Shown piece by piece: positions 1 through 7,390 of a DNA stretch of 10,428 nucleotides (within the stretch, counting starts at the first letter, position 1; every line of letters starts with the position of its first letter). A program made the translations under genes and the position numbers. Source of the stretch: Prevotellaceae bacterium UBA4372 (GTDB lineage Bacteria; Bacteroidota; Bacteroidia; Bacteroidales; Bacteroidaceae); the NCBI GenBank assembly GCA_002391275.1, contig DGSC01000024.1, positions 2,033 through 12,460 on the forward strand, written 5' to 3'. Below the pieces are notes generated by a model that saw nothing but the letters and a program-made list of their open reading frames with translations, ran no database searches and was not told the DNA's origin.

Positions 1-2
1 GC

Positions 3-1358
3 TACCAGTCGAACATCACCTATTTCGGCGAACCGCTCTACGAATATAGCCTCAAGGAAGGCATCGAGGACGGCTTCCTGGCGCCTTACAAGGTCATCAA
101 CATCAAGACCAATATCGGCGACGGCTGGCGCCCCCTGAAGGGGCAGCTGGACATCTTCGGCAATCCCATCGAGGACCGTATTTACAACAATACCGACTAC
201 GACTACAACATAATCCTCGAGGACCGTATCCGCGAGGTCGCTCACGAGATAACCACTTACCTGAAGCAGACGGGGCGCATGGACAAGACCATCGTGTTCT
301 GTGCCGACGAGGACCATGCCGAGCGCATGCGCGTGGCGTTGGTCAACGAGAACGCAGACATGTGCCGCAAGAATCCCGACTATGTAGTGCGCATCACAGG
401 CTCCGACGACTACGGCAAGGGCAAGCTCGACTATTTCATCTCAGTAGCATCGCCCTATCCCGTCATCGCCACTACCAGCAAGCTACTCTCAACGGGCGTG
501 GACTGCAAGATGGTCAAGCTCATCGTGCTCGACCAGAACATCAACTCCATGACCGAGTTCAAGCAGATTGTAGGCCGCGGAACGCGTATCCGCGAGAAAG
601 AGGGCAAGCTCTTCTTCCACATCATGGATTTCCGCAACGTCACGCGCCTGTTTGCCGACCCTGACTGGGACGGCCCCGTTGAGGTGCACGACGGCTACAC
701 GCCAAATCATGGTGAATCATATCCCGAAGGCGACGAAGGAGATATCCCCGGGGTTGGCGAGGACAAGCCCGAGTACGGCGACAAGGTGAAGCCCATAGTC
801 GACCGCAACGGATGCACGGTGGAAATCATCAGCAAGGTCGTGTCAGTGTATGACGCCAACGGCAAGCTGCTGCGCACCGAGAGCATCACCGATTACACAC
901 GCCAGACCATCTATGGCACTTACGCCAGCCTCAACGACTTCATTCTCCATTGGAACGCTGCCGAGCGCAAGGCCGAGGTGGCAGACATGATGCGCGAGAG
1001 CGGCATCGACTTGCAGGCCTTGAAGCAAGACCAGGGCATGGCCGATGTCGACGACTTCGATTTCATCTGCCATATCGCCTATGGCAAGAAAGCACTCACA
1101 CGGCGCGAGCGGGCGGAAAATGTCAAGAAGCGTGATATCTTCCACAAATACGGCCCCGAAGCGCAGAAGGTGCTCGACGCCTTGCTCGACAAGTATGCCG
1201 ACGAAGGCGTAAGCCAACTCGAGAACAGGCGCGTGCTAACCCTCGACCCCTTCCGTCAGATGGGCTCGCCTGCAAGCATTGCCCGCCTCTTCGGTGGCAA
1301 TCAGCAGTACTTTGAAGCCGTGCGCGAGCTGGAGCAGGAACTCTACAAGATAGGTTAG
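3..1358 (+). CDS. hsdR: Type I restriction enzyme R subunit (HsdR), C-terminal part, 5' end outside window
   Basis: HsdR is the ATP-driven translocase and endonuclease subunit of a type I restriction complex. The frame is already open at base 3 and runs without a break to TAG at 1356-1358, giving 451 visible residues. The first in-frame ATG (279) is internal, because family sequence such as YFGEPLYEYSLKEGIEDG lies upstream of it. What is visible is the second RecA-like helicase domain: a segment STGVDCKMVKLIVLDQN (motif V region), then QIVGRGTRIR at visible residues 188-197 (motif VI, arginine finger region). The remaining ~250 residues match the position of the helical C-terminal domain that contacts the methylase core. 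The N-terminal nuclease domain and Walker A/DEAD motifs must lie left of the window, so intactness cannot be judged. hsdM follows 71 bp downstream on the same strand. Confidence 0.93.
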   Translation, partial: YQSNITYFGEPLYEYSLKEGIEDGFLAPYKVINIKTNIGDGWRPLKGQLDIFGNPIEDRIYNNTDYDYNIILEDRIREVAHEITTYLKQTGRMDKTIVFCADEDHAERMRVALVNENADMCRKNPDYVVRITGSDDYGKGKLDYFISVASPYPVIATTSKLLSTGVDCKMVKLIVLDQNINSMTEFKQIVGRGTRIREKEGKLFFHIMDFRNVTRLFADPDWDGPVEVHDGYTPNHGESYPEGDEGDIPGVGEDKPEYGDKVKPIVDRNGCTVEIISKVVSVYDANGKLLRTESITDYTRQTIYGTYASLNDFILHWNAAERKAEVADMMRESGIDLQALKQDQGMADVDDFDFICHIAYGKKALTRRERAENVKKRDIFHKYGPEAQKVLDALLDKYADEGVSQLENRRVLTLDPFRQMGSPASIARLFGGNQQYFEAVRELEQELYKIG

Positions 1359-1390
1359 AAACAGCCCACTCCCTCGCCTGTCATGTATGG

Positions 1391-1426
1391 GTAAATGGTA
1401 AATAGTAAATTGTCAAATAGTAAATC
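1391..1426 (+). repeat. Heptanucleotide GTAAATN tandem repeat before hsdM
   Basis: Five head-to-tail units, GTAAATG, GTAAATA, GTAAATT, GTCAAATA and GTAAATC, fill most of the hsdR-hsdM gap and end 3 bases before the hsdM ATG. The fourth unit is 8 nt long. The array is non-coding. Similar AT-rich short-period runs are seen between genes in Bacteroidales, so it may be neutral. Copy-number change would alter the leader next to the hsdM start. Confidence 0.75.
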
Positions 1427-1429
1427 AAA

Positions 1430-2932
1430 ATGGCTCTAACCAACTTCGTTAAGAACATACGAAATATAATGCGCAACGACGCCGGTATCAACGGCGATGC
1501 ACAGCGCATCGAACAGATAGCTTGGATGCTCTTCCTCAAGGTCTACGACGAGAAGGAGAACGACTGGGAATTCAACGAGGACAACTACCAGTCCTTCATC
1601 CCAGAGCAATGCCGCTGGCGCAACTGGGCCAAGGACGACGGCACGGGCGAGGCACTGACCGCCGACCGCCTGCTCGATTTCGTGGACAACACACTCTTCC
1701 CCACACTCAAGGGGCTGGAGGTGACACCCCAGACACCCATGCGCAGCGCCATCGTCCGCACCACCTTCGAGAATGCCAACCAGTACATGAAGGACGGCGT
1801 GTTGCTGCGCCAGGTGCTCAACGTCATCGACGGACTTGACCTGAGCAGCTACGAGGAGAGCCACGCCTTCGGCGAGATCTACGAGAGCATACTCAAGGAG
1901 ATGCAGTCGGCAGGCACGGCAGGCGAGTTCTACACCCCTCGCGCCCTCACCGATTTCATGGCCGAGATTATCCAGCCGCAGGTAGGTGAGCGTGTGGCCG
2001 ACTTCGCCTGCGGTACAGGCGGCTTCCTCACCTCTTGGCTCAAAGCCCTCGACAAGAAAGTCACCACCGCCGAGGACCGCGAGGCTTACGCACAGAGCAT
2101 CTACGGCATCGAGAAGAAGCAGTTCCCCTACATGCTCTGCGTCACCAATATGCTGCTCCACGACATTGACTCGCCCAAGGTATATCACGACAACTCGCTC
2201 ACCAAGGACGTGCTCAACTATACCGACGACGACCGCTTCGACGTAATCCTGATGAATCCCCCCTATGGCGGCAACGAGAAGAACGACGTCAAGCGCCACT
2301 TCCCCAGCGACCTCGCCTCCAGCGAGACCGCCGACCTCTTCATGGTGGTCATCCAGTATCGCCTGGCTGAGCACGGCCGCGCCGCCGTCATCCTCCCCGA
2401 CGGATTCCTCTTCGGCACCGACAACGCTAAGCTGGCCATCAAGGAGCGCCTGCTGCGTCACTTCAACCTCCACACCATCATACGTCTGCCGGGCAGCATT
2501 TTCTCGCCCTACACCTCCATAGCCACCAATATCCTCTTCTTCAACAACGAGCATGCCGAAGGCGCACAGGAAGGCTTCGCGACCAAGGAGACATGGTTCT
2601 ACCGCCTCGACATGCCCGAGGGCTACAAGCATTTCTCCAAGACCAAGCCCATGCTCGCCGCCCATTGCCAGCCCATTCGCGACTGGTGGAACAACCGCCA
2701 CGAAATCATCGACGCCGACACCGCCGACGAGAAAGCGCGCTGCTTCACCGCTCAGCAACTTCTCGACGCAGGGCTCAACTTCGACCAATGCAAGTTCCCG
2801 AAGGACGAAGAGGAAGTGCTGCGCCCCGAAGAATTGCTGCAGCAGTACCACGCCCAGCGCACTGCCCTCGACAAGAAGATAGACCAGACGCTGGCCGAAA
2901 TACAGCAGATGCTGGGGATAGAGATCAAATAA
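1430..2932 (+). CDS. hsdM: Type I DNA methyltransferase M subunit (HsdM)
   Basis: HsdM is an N6-adenine methyltransferase that acts with HsdS to modify the recognition sequence and forms the core to which HsdR binds. The 500-aa length is normal for the family. Residues 1-~150 are the helical N-terminal domain (NFVKNIRNIMRNDAGINGDA). The catalytic domain carries the S-adenosylmethionine-binding motif ADFACGTGGF at 190-199 and the catalytic motif NPPY at 276-279 within DVILMNPPYGG. A family-typical segment, GEIYESILKEMQSAGTAGEF, precedes it. Both key motifs are intact, so the enzyme should be active. The start at 1430 gives the expected N-terminus (MALTNFVKNIRN). The gene is GC-rich like hsdR and probably shares its transcript. 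Confidence 0.97.
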   Translation: MALTNFVKNIRNIMRNDAGINGDAQRIEQIAWMLFLKVYDEKENDWEFNEDNYQSFIPEQCRWRNWAKDDGTGEALTADRLLDFVDNTLFPTLKGLEVTPQTPMRSAIVRTTFENANQYMKDGVLLRQVLNVIDGLDLSSYEESHAFGEIYESILKEMQSAGTAGEFYTPRALTDFMAEIIQPQVGERVADFACGTGGFLTSWLKALDKKVTTAEDREAYAQSIYGIEKKQFPYMLCVTNMLLHDIDSPKVYHDNSLTKDVLNYTDDDRFDVILMNPPYGGNEKNDVKRHFPSDLASSETADLFMVVIQYRLAEHGRAAVILPDGFLFGTDNAKLAIKERLLRHFNLHTIIRLPGSIFSPYTSIATNILFFNNEHAEGAQEGFATKETWFYRLDMPEGYKHFSKTKPMLAAHCQPIRDWWNNRHEIIDADTADEKARCFTAQQLLDAGLNFDQCKFPKDEEEVLRPEELLQQYHAQRTALDKKIDQTLAEIQQMLGIEIK

Positions 2933-2944
2933 GGAAAGAAGAAG

Positions 2945-4000
2945 ATGGAGAAATACGAAATAACACAGAACTATAAAGCCCTGATTAATGAAGTTCGTGC
3001 CATCATTGAGCAAGGACTTCAGACGGCATATGCTGCAGCAGGCCACGCGGCCGTTGTCACTTATTGGCATGTAGGGCGTCGTATAGTAGAAGAAGAGCAG
3101 ATGGGCGAGGAGCGTGCAGAATATGGGAAGAAGATTATCGACACGCTTGCCGCCTCGCTTACTCAAGACTTTGGAAACAGCTACAATGCCAGAAACCTAA
3201 GAGCATTCCGCTCTTTCTACTTGAAATTCAAAGATTTCGAGATTTGGAACGCACGCGTTCCAAATCTACAGTGGACTCATTTCAGATGTCTCCTGCGCGT
3301 TGAAGACGAAGATGCTCGCTATTGGTATATGCGTGAGGCATCGCGTGAGATGTGGAAATCGCGTACCCTTGACCGTAATATCTCTTCGCAATACTACTAT
3401 CGTCTGTTGCAGTCGCCGAAGAAAAGCGAAGTCGTGGCTGAAATGCAACAACTGACAGCACCTTTTCAGTCCGACAAACTGGAGTTTGTCAAGAGCCCTG
3501 TTGTCGCAGAATTCTTGGGCCTGTCAAACAATGCGGCTTTTACAGAGACTGAGCTCGAAAGGGCTATCATCACACACCTGAAAGATTTTCTTCTTGAGAT
3601 GGGAAAGGGCTTTGCTTTCGTGGCGGAACAGCAACATATCCGTACCGAGCAGAATGATTATTTCATTGACCTCGTATTCTATAACTATCTGCTTAAGAGC
3701 TTTGTACTGATTGACCTCAAAACCAACCGCCTCACCTATCAGGACGTCGGGCAGATGGACATGTATTTACAAATGTACGATGAGTTGAAGCGCACTGAGG
3801 GTGACAACCCAACCGTAGGCATCATCTTATGTTCAGAGACTGATGGTGATGTAGCACGCTATTCCACATTGGCGAAGAATGACCAACTCTTTGCAGCCAA
3901 GTATCTTACCTATCTCCCGACAGAGGAGCAACTGCGGCATGAGATAGAACAGCAAAAGCAGTTCTTTATAGAACAACAAGAAAACAAAGGAGAAGAGTAA
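2945..4000 (+). CDS. DUF1016/YhcG-family PD-(D/E)XK nuclease
   Basis: This is a 351-aa protein of the DUF1016 family (YhcG of E. coli). It has an N-terminal DUF1016_N region (~residues 8-150, including YWHVGRRIVEEEQ) and a C-terminal PD-(D/E)XK nuclease fold (~175-325). The nuclease motif is visible as D242 in FIDLVFYNYLL, followed 15 residues later by D257-L-K259 in LIDLKTNRLTYQDVGQMDMY, which matches the family's catalytic strand and following helix. The gene sits between hsdM and hsdS, 12 bp after the first and 3 bp before the second, and so is part of the operon. A purine-rich AAGGAAAG lies before its ATG. Family members are often found in type I restriction loci, but their role is not well established. 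It may act as an accessory nuclease against foreign DNA. Its coding sequence is more AT-rich than hsdM, which suggests separate acquisition. Confidence 0.9.
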   Translation: MEKYEITQNYKALINEVRAIIEQGLQTAYAAAGHAAVVTYWHVGRRIVEEEQMGEERAEYGKKIIDTLAASLTQDFGNSYNARNLRAFRSFYLKFKDFEIWNARVPNLQWTHFRCLLRVEDEDARYWYMREASREMWKSRTLDRNISSQYYYRLLQSPKKSEVVAEMQQLTAPFQSDKLEFVKSPVVAEFLGLSNNAAFTETELERAIITHLKDFLLEMGKGFAFVAEQQHIRTEQNDYFIDLVFYNYLLKSFVLIDLKTNRLTYQDVGQMDMYLQMYDELKRTEGDNPTVGIILCSETDGDVARYSTLAKNDQLFAAKYLTYLPTEEQLRHEIEQQKQFFIEQQENKGEE

Positions 4001-4003
4001 ACT

Positions 4004-5485
4004 ATGAATGCACAACAACTGAAAAATGCCATACTGCAAGAGGCCATCGAAGGGCGACTGGTGCCGCAAGACCCCAACGACGAGCCCGCCTCCGTCCTGC
4101 TCCAACGCATACGCAAGGAGAAGGAGAGGCTGGTAAAGGAGGGCAAACTCAAGAAGAAAGACCTCGAAGAAAAACCCATTTCCGAGGAGGAGAAGCCGTT
4201 TGAGATTCCAGAAGGATGGGAGTGGTGCAGGATTGGGACAATTGCGTCTGTTCTTGGTGGAAAAAGAATACCTGCAGGGCGTAAATTATCACAAGAAAAC
4301 ACAGGGCATATTTATATAAGAGTATCAGATATGAAAGACGACACCGTCTCAACTGATAATCTTCTATATGTACCTGAAGATATATTCCCTTCTATCTCAA
4401 AATATATTATTAAAAAAGAAGATGTTTACATTACGGTAGCAGGAACAATTGGGAGAATTGGCAAAATCCCTCCAGAATTGGATGGAGCTAACTTAACGGA
4501 AAATGCAGATAGAATAGTATTCTCTAATATTAATCAGGACTGGTTAATTAAGTGTTTGCAATCATATTTTGTTCAAAAACAAATAACAGACGTTACAACA
4601 AAGGTTGGCCAACCAAAACTGGCAATATTAAGGATTCAGGATCTATTATTCCCTCTCCCCCCTCTTGCCGAGCAGCACCGCATTGTAGCCAAGATAGAGG
4701 AACTGCTGCCGAAGGTGGAGGAATATGGGAAGGCGCAGGAAGCCCTCGACAAGCTGAATGCCGAGCTGCCCGAGAAGTTAAAGAAGAGCATACTGCAAGA
4801 GGCCATCTCAGGGCGCTTGGTACCGCAAGACCCCAACGACGAGCCCGCCTCCATCCTCCTCGACCGCATCCGCCAAGAGAAACAGAGACTCGTAAAAGAA
4901 GGAAAACTCAAAAAGAAAGACCTCGAAGAAATTCCCATCTCCGAGGATGAAATACCATTTGAGATTCCGGAGAGTTGGGCGTGGGTAAAATTAGGTAATA
5001 TTTACGTGACTACGTCGGGTGGAACCCCAGAGAAGGGACACCCAGAATACTATGGTGGGAATATACCATGGGTTAAAGTTGGTGATTTGACGAGTATATT
5101 TATTAGTCATACTGAGGATTGTATATCAGAAGAGGGGCTTATTCATTCATCTGCAAAATTATTTCCCAAAGATACTATCTTAGTTGCAATGTATTGCAAT
5201 GATGCAATTGGAAAGTCATCAATTATTACTAGACCAATGACAACGAATCAGGCAATATGCGGGCTCTTTCCAAACGCTCATTTGATGAAAGAATATATTT
5301 ATTATGCAATCCAGTCAAACCGCAAAAAATTACAAGAGCAGTCCGCAGGCGGAGCACAAAAAAATATAAACCAAAAAATTGTAAACAATCTCTTAGTCCC
5401 TCTCCCCCCTCTTGCTGAGCAGCACCGCATCGTCGCAAAGCTGGAGCAGCTGTTTAGAGAGATAGATAAGCTGAACGTGAAATGA
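4004..5485 (+). CDS. hsdS: Type I specificity subunit (HsdS), two target-recognition domains
   Basis: HsdS chooses the bipartite DNA sequence that the type I complex methylates or cuts. The 493-aa protein is a clear internal duplication: conserved arm (~6-72), target-recognition domain 1 (~73-215), conserved coiled region (217-261, starting PLPPLAEQHRIVAKIEELLP), a second copy of the arm (~259-325), domain 2 (~326-465), and a shortened conserved tail (466-493, PLPPLAEQHRIVAKLEQLF). Both arms share RLVPQDPNDEPAS and RLVKEGKLKKKDLEE. Typical GxTP-type entry sequence appears in domain 2 (TSGGTPEKGHPEYYGGNIPW). The conserved parts are GC-rich and the two recognition domains AT-rich, as expected for exchanged cassettes. 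An AAAGGAG about 12 bases before the ATG is a reasonable ribosome-binding site. The last bases overlap the next gene by 4 bp (ATGA). The recognition sequence cannot be predicted from this alone. Confidence 0.96.
   Translation: MNAQQLKNAILQEAIEGRLVPQDPNDEPASVLLQRIRKEKERLVKEGKLKKKDLEEKPISEEEKPFEIPEGWEWCRIGTIASVLGGKRIPAGRKLSQENTGHIYIRVSDMKDDTVSTDNLLYVPEDIFPSISKYIIKKEDVYITVAGTIGRIGKIPPELDGANLTENADRIVFSNINQDWLIKCLQSYFVQKQITDVTTKVGQPKLAILRIQDLLFPLPPLAEQHRIVAKIEELLPKVEEYGKAQEALDKLNAELPEKLKKSILQEAISGRLVPQDPNDEPASILLDRIRQEKQRLVKEGKLKKKDLEEIPISEDEIPFEIPESWAWVKLGNIYVTTSGGTPEKGHPEYYGGNIPWVKVGDLTSIFISHTEDCISEEGLIHSSAKLFPKDTILVAMYCNDAIGKSSIITRPMTTNQAICGLFPNAHLMKEYIYYAIQSNRKKLQEQSAGGAQKNINQKIVNNLLVPLPPLAEQHRIVAKLEQLFREIDKLNVK
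4030..4215 (+). repeat. hsdS internal direct repeat, copy 1 of the arm
   Basis: This imperfect direct repeat matches 4789-4974 at an offset of exactly 759 bp. It includes a perfect 30-bp core at 4064-4093 (partner 4823-4852) and CATACTGCAAGAGGCCATC at 4030-4048. It encodes the N-terminal conserved arm of HsdS and could serve as a homologous crossover point for swapping recognition domains. Confidence 0.85.
4651..4684 (+). repeat. hsdS internal direct repeat after domain 1 (partner 5398-5431)
   Basis: The stretch starting CCCTCTCCCCCCTCTTGC is repeated at 5398-5431 (offset 747 bp) with only two differences in 34 bases. It encodes the conserved PLPPLAEQHRIV that follows each recognition domain. 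With the arm repeat, it brackets each AT-rich domain with near-identical DNA. Confidence 0.85.
4789..4974 (+). repeat. hsdS internal direct repeat, copy 2 of the arm
   Basis: This is the second copy of the conserved arm (partner 4030-4215), in frame and 253 codons downstream of the first. The boundary where similarity is lost (about 4975) coincides with the change to AT-rich domain 2. Confidence 0.85.
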
Positions 5486-6732
5486 ATAGGCTTGTACTCA
5501 TAGGCAATGGCTTCGATATAGCTCATGGACTCAAAACCAGATATGAGGATTTCATTAAATGGTATTGGAGCGAATGGGGGAAACGCCTTCTTCATGGCCA
5601 AAACAAGATAGAGGAAGACGGTTTATGTTCATTTATTTTGAAAGAGGCAACGGGCAATTCCACATGGGCGATGATTTGGGGGTGGTATTATCAAAGAACT
5701 AATCCACTTGTTCCATGGGATGTGGATGAGATAGTTGAGCATGCTAAACAAGAACGAAGTTTGTGTGATTTCAGCATGTGCTCTTTTCTCGAAATAATAT
5801 GCAAAAGTATCGAAACGAAGAAATGGGTTGATATTGAGAACGAATACTATCGTCTGCTCACTGAATATGCTTTGAAAGAAGAGGATGAAGAGAAGGTGAA
5901 GAATCTCAATCAACAACTGCAACTCATTCAAGACAAGCTGACAGAGTACTTAAAGCAGATAAATGAAAACCAGATTAAGCCAAATTCCGAAATCAAAAGT
6001 AAGATATATGCACCCTTCAAACAATCTGATATCGCCATCAGTGGGCAAGAGGCTTTAGCAGAACATGTGAAAGCTGGATTGGCGCTCGACAACAAGGAGA
6101 TGGATTACAAGTTGAGGCAATATGGCAGTAGTTGCTACACAAGCGGTTTTGTTGATGACTATAGAAAAAAGCATCCTGATTCCGACGAGATAGATTGGGA
6201 AGTTTTGCCTGAAGAATTATTGTTCCCCAATCAGATTATGCTGCTCAATTTCAACTACACTAATACAGCACAATCATATTGCAAGGCGGGTTCAAGATTC
6301 ACCGTCAACCATATACACGGAAAGGTGGAGGAGCCTAAAAGCATTATTTTCGGCTATGGAGATGAGTTGGATGAAGATTATAAAAAGATATCAAACCGCA
6401 ATGATAATACGCTGCTCACCAACGTCAAATCCATAAAATACCTCGAGGCTGACAACTATCGTAAGATGCTCGCGTTCATAGAATCAGAGCCATACCAAGT
6501 AGTTATCATGGGACATTCCTGCGGCAATTCAGACCGTACCCTGCTCAATACCTTGTTTGAGCATAAGAATTGTGTGTCAATCAAGCCCTATTTCTATGTC
6601 AGGAAAGATGGCAGCAACAACTACCTTGAACTGATTCAGAACATCAGTCGCAACTTCACTGATATGAAACTGATGCGCGACAGAGTGGTCAACAAGACGT
6701 TCACGGAGCCACTAACTATGCGAAAAGGATAG
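5482..6732 (+). CDS. AbiH-family abortive-infection protein
   Basis: This 416-aa protein has the features of the AbiH family, named after a lactococcal phage abortive-infection protein whose mechanism is not well defined. Visible motifs are N-terminal LIGNGFDIAHGLKTRYEDF (G8-N-G-F-D12, a Rossmann-like nucleotide-binding loop), NFNYTNT at 256-262, HIHG at 277-280 followed by FGYGDE, and GHSCGNSD at 344-351. A charged, probably coiled segment (EEDEEKVKNLNQQLQLIQDK) lies in the middle. No membrane segment or signal peptide is seen. The ATG overlaps the hsdS stop (ATGA), so translation is probably coupled, and it is the last gene before the operon's terminator. This placement suggests a back-up defence that acts if restriction fails. 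That role is inferred. The coding sequence is AT-rich compared with hsdM. Confidence 0.88.
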   Translation: MNRLVLIGNGFDIAHGLKTRYEDFIKWYWSEWGKRLLHGQNKIEEDGLCSFILKEATGNSTWAMIWGWYYQRTNPLVPWDVDEIVEHAKQERSLCDFSMCSFLEIICKSIETKKWVDIENEYYRLLTEYALKEEDEEKVKNLNQQLQLIQDKLTEYLKQINENQIKPNSEIKSKIYAPFKQSDIAISGQEALAEHVKAGLALDNKEMDYKLRQYGSSCYTSGFVDDYRKKHPDSDEIDWEVLPEELLFPNQIMLLNFNYTNTAQSYCKAGSRFTVNHIHGKVEEPKSIIFGYGDELDEDYKKISNRNDNTLLTNVKSIKYLEADNYRKMLAFIESEPYQVVIMGHSCGNSDRTLLNTLFEHKNCVSIKPYFYVRKDGSNNYLELIQNISRNFTDMKLMRDRVVNKTFTEPLTMRKG

Positions 6733-6773
6733 CCACGCCGAAGAACTTTTTTATACCAATCCCCGCCATTTCC

Positions 6774-6809
6774 CCGAAGCGTTTCATTATGAGGCGCTTC
6801 GGTTTTTTT
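6774..6809 (+). terminator. Intrinsic terminator of the defence operon
   Basis: The arms CCGAAGCG (6774-6781) and CGCTTCGG (6795-6802) are perfectly complementary around a 13-nt loop, and seven T residues follow at 6803-6809. It lies 42 bp after the AbiH stop. The reverse direction lacks a T tract after the stem, so it should work on the + strand only. Confidence 0.88.
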
Positions 6810-6843
6810 GAGGATAATAAAGGAAAAAGTGGGAAAGATGTAC

Positions 6844-6870
6844 TTGTTTCCGCTTTTATTCCTATCTTTG
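6844..6870 (+). promoter_or_regulatory. Possible Bacteroidota promoter without a + strand gene
   Basis: TATCTTTG at 6863-6870 fits the Bacteroidota -7 consensus TAnnTTTG. The best upstream element is TTG at 6844-6846, with a 16-bp spacer that is shorter than the usual 19-21. A 7-bp inverted repeat, TTTCCGC (6847-6853) and GCGGAAA (6873-6879), brackets the -7 box and could be an operator or the first RNA hairpin. No + strand gene follows. Transcription would run antisense into the HU-like gene. Confidence 0.45.
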
Positions 6871-6919
6871 TGGCGGAAATAATAAGAAAACAGTAAAAAA
6901 CGTGAATTCGGTATAAGCT

Positions 6920-7312
6920 TTATGCAATTAATCTGGTTTTGTCAATGATTTCGATGTTCATCTCGGGCTTCTTCGGCAGTAGATTGTAAGCAATAAGCCC
7001 AGCAAAGAGATTACTGGCAAAGTTGTCAATCGATCGATGTCTAGTATGTTCAATAACCCCGCCTCCGAGTGTCAGCATGAAGGTGCCGAGTCCCGGCACG
7101 TGGATGGCTGAGCCGTTGCTCATCATGTCCACGAGCTCATTGCGCATGGTGTAAAACGCTCCTATCATCGTGCTGCGTGTGAAAGGCTTACACTCGGCGT
7201 CGTACTTGTCCATGAATTCCTCAATGTTACCGCTCTTGAGGCGGGGCACCAGCACATGTTCGCCCGAAGGCTGCGTGTGGTTAGCTATGGTATATCGAAT
7301 CTTGCTGAACAT
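6920..7312 (-). CDS. HU-like DNA-binding protein (130 aa)
   Basis: This looks like a member of the HU/IHF superfamily in the longer form common in Bacteroidota. The recognisable core is AIHVPGLGTFML at residues 69-80, corresponding to the HU beta-arm entry (G-x-x-x-VPGLGTF). Before it lies a helical segment (TRSTMIGAFYTMRNELVDMM), after it the basic stretch IEHTRHRSIDNF, and then a C-terminal extension. Such proteins bend DNA non-specifically and may act in nucleoid structure or in assembling replication and recombination complexes. The gene lies 296 bp downstream of the VirE-like gene on the same strand. I see no convincing -7 box directly upstream, so read-through from the VirE-like promoter is possible. 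It is convergent with the AbiH operon. Its specific function is unknown. Confidence 0.82.
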   Translation of the reverse strand: MFSKIRYTIANHTQPSGEHVLVPRLKSGNIEEFMDKYDAECKPFTRSTMIGAFYTMRNELVDMMSNGSAIHVPGLGTFMLTLGGGVIEHTRHRSIDNFASNLFAGLIAYNLLPKKPEMNIEIIDKTRLIA

Positions 7313-7342
7313 CGTTCTTTCAAGTTACATTAGCCCCCTCGG

Positions 7343-7360
7343 CTCCCCCCCAAGGGGGAG
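7343..7360. repeat. GC-rich hairpin upstream of the HU-like gene
   Basis: CTCCCCC (7343-7349) and GGGGGAG (7354-7360) form a perfect 7-bp stem with a 4-nt loop, set in the G/C-rich run AGCCCCCTCGG at 7332-7342. It would lie in the leader of the HU-like mRNA, about 30 nt before the start. There is no T tract on either side to make it a clear terminator. C/G-run hairpins of this look recur between genes in Bacteroidota. Confidence 0.6.
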
Positions 7361-7390
7361 GGAACAGATGCGGTGGAAGTAATGATTATT

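Noticed and set aside
1436..3166. Long open frame of 576 codons on the - strand, antisense to hsdM
   Set aside because: It lies opposite a well-supported methylase gene with intact motifs, its translation is low-complexity (Val/Leu/Gly-rich), and it is explained by GC-rich codon use in hsdM.
6721..6792. 23-codon - strand frame starting MKRFGEMAGIGIKK, near the place where tiny proteins accompany HU-like genes in Bacteroidota
   Set aside because: It coincides with the terminator hairpin and the end of the AbiH gene, lies more than 120 bp past the HU-like stop, and has no clear start signal, so chance is more likely.
7343..7360. Hairpin as a terminator between the VirE-like and HU-like genes
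   Set aside because: The stem is strong, but no T tract follows on the - strand. It is kept only as a hairpin.
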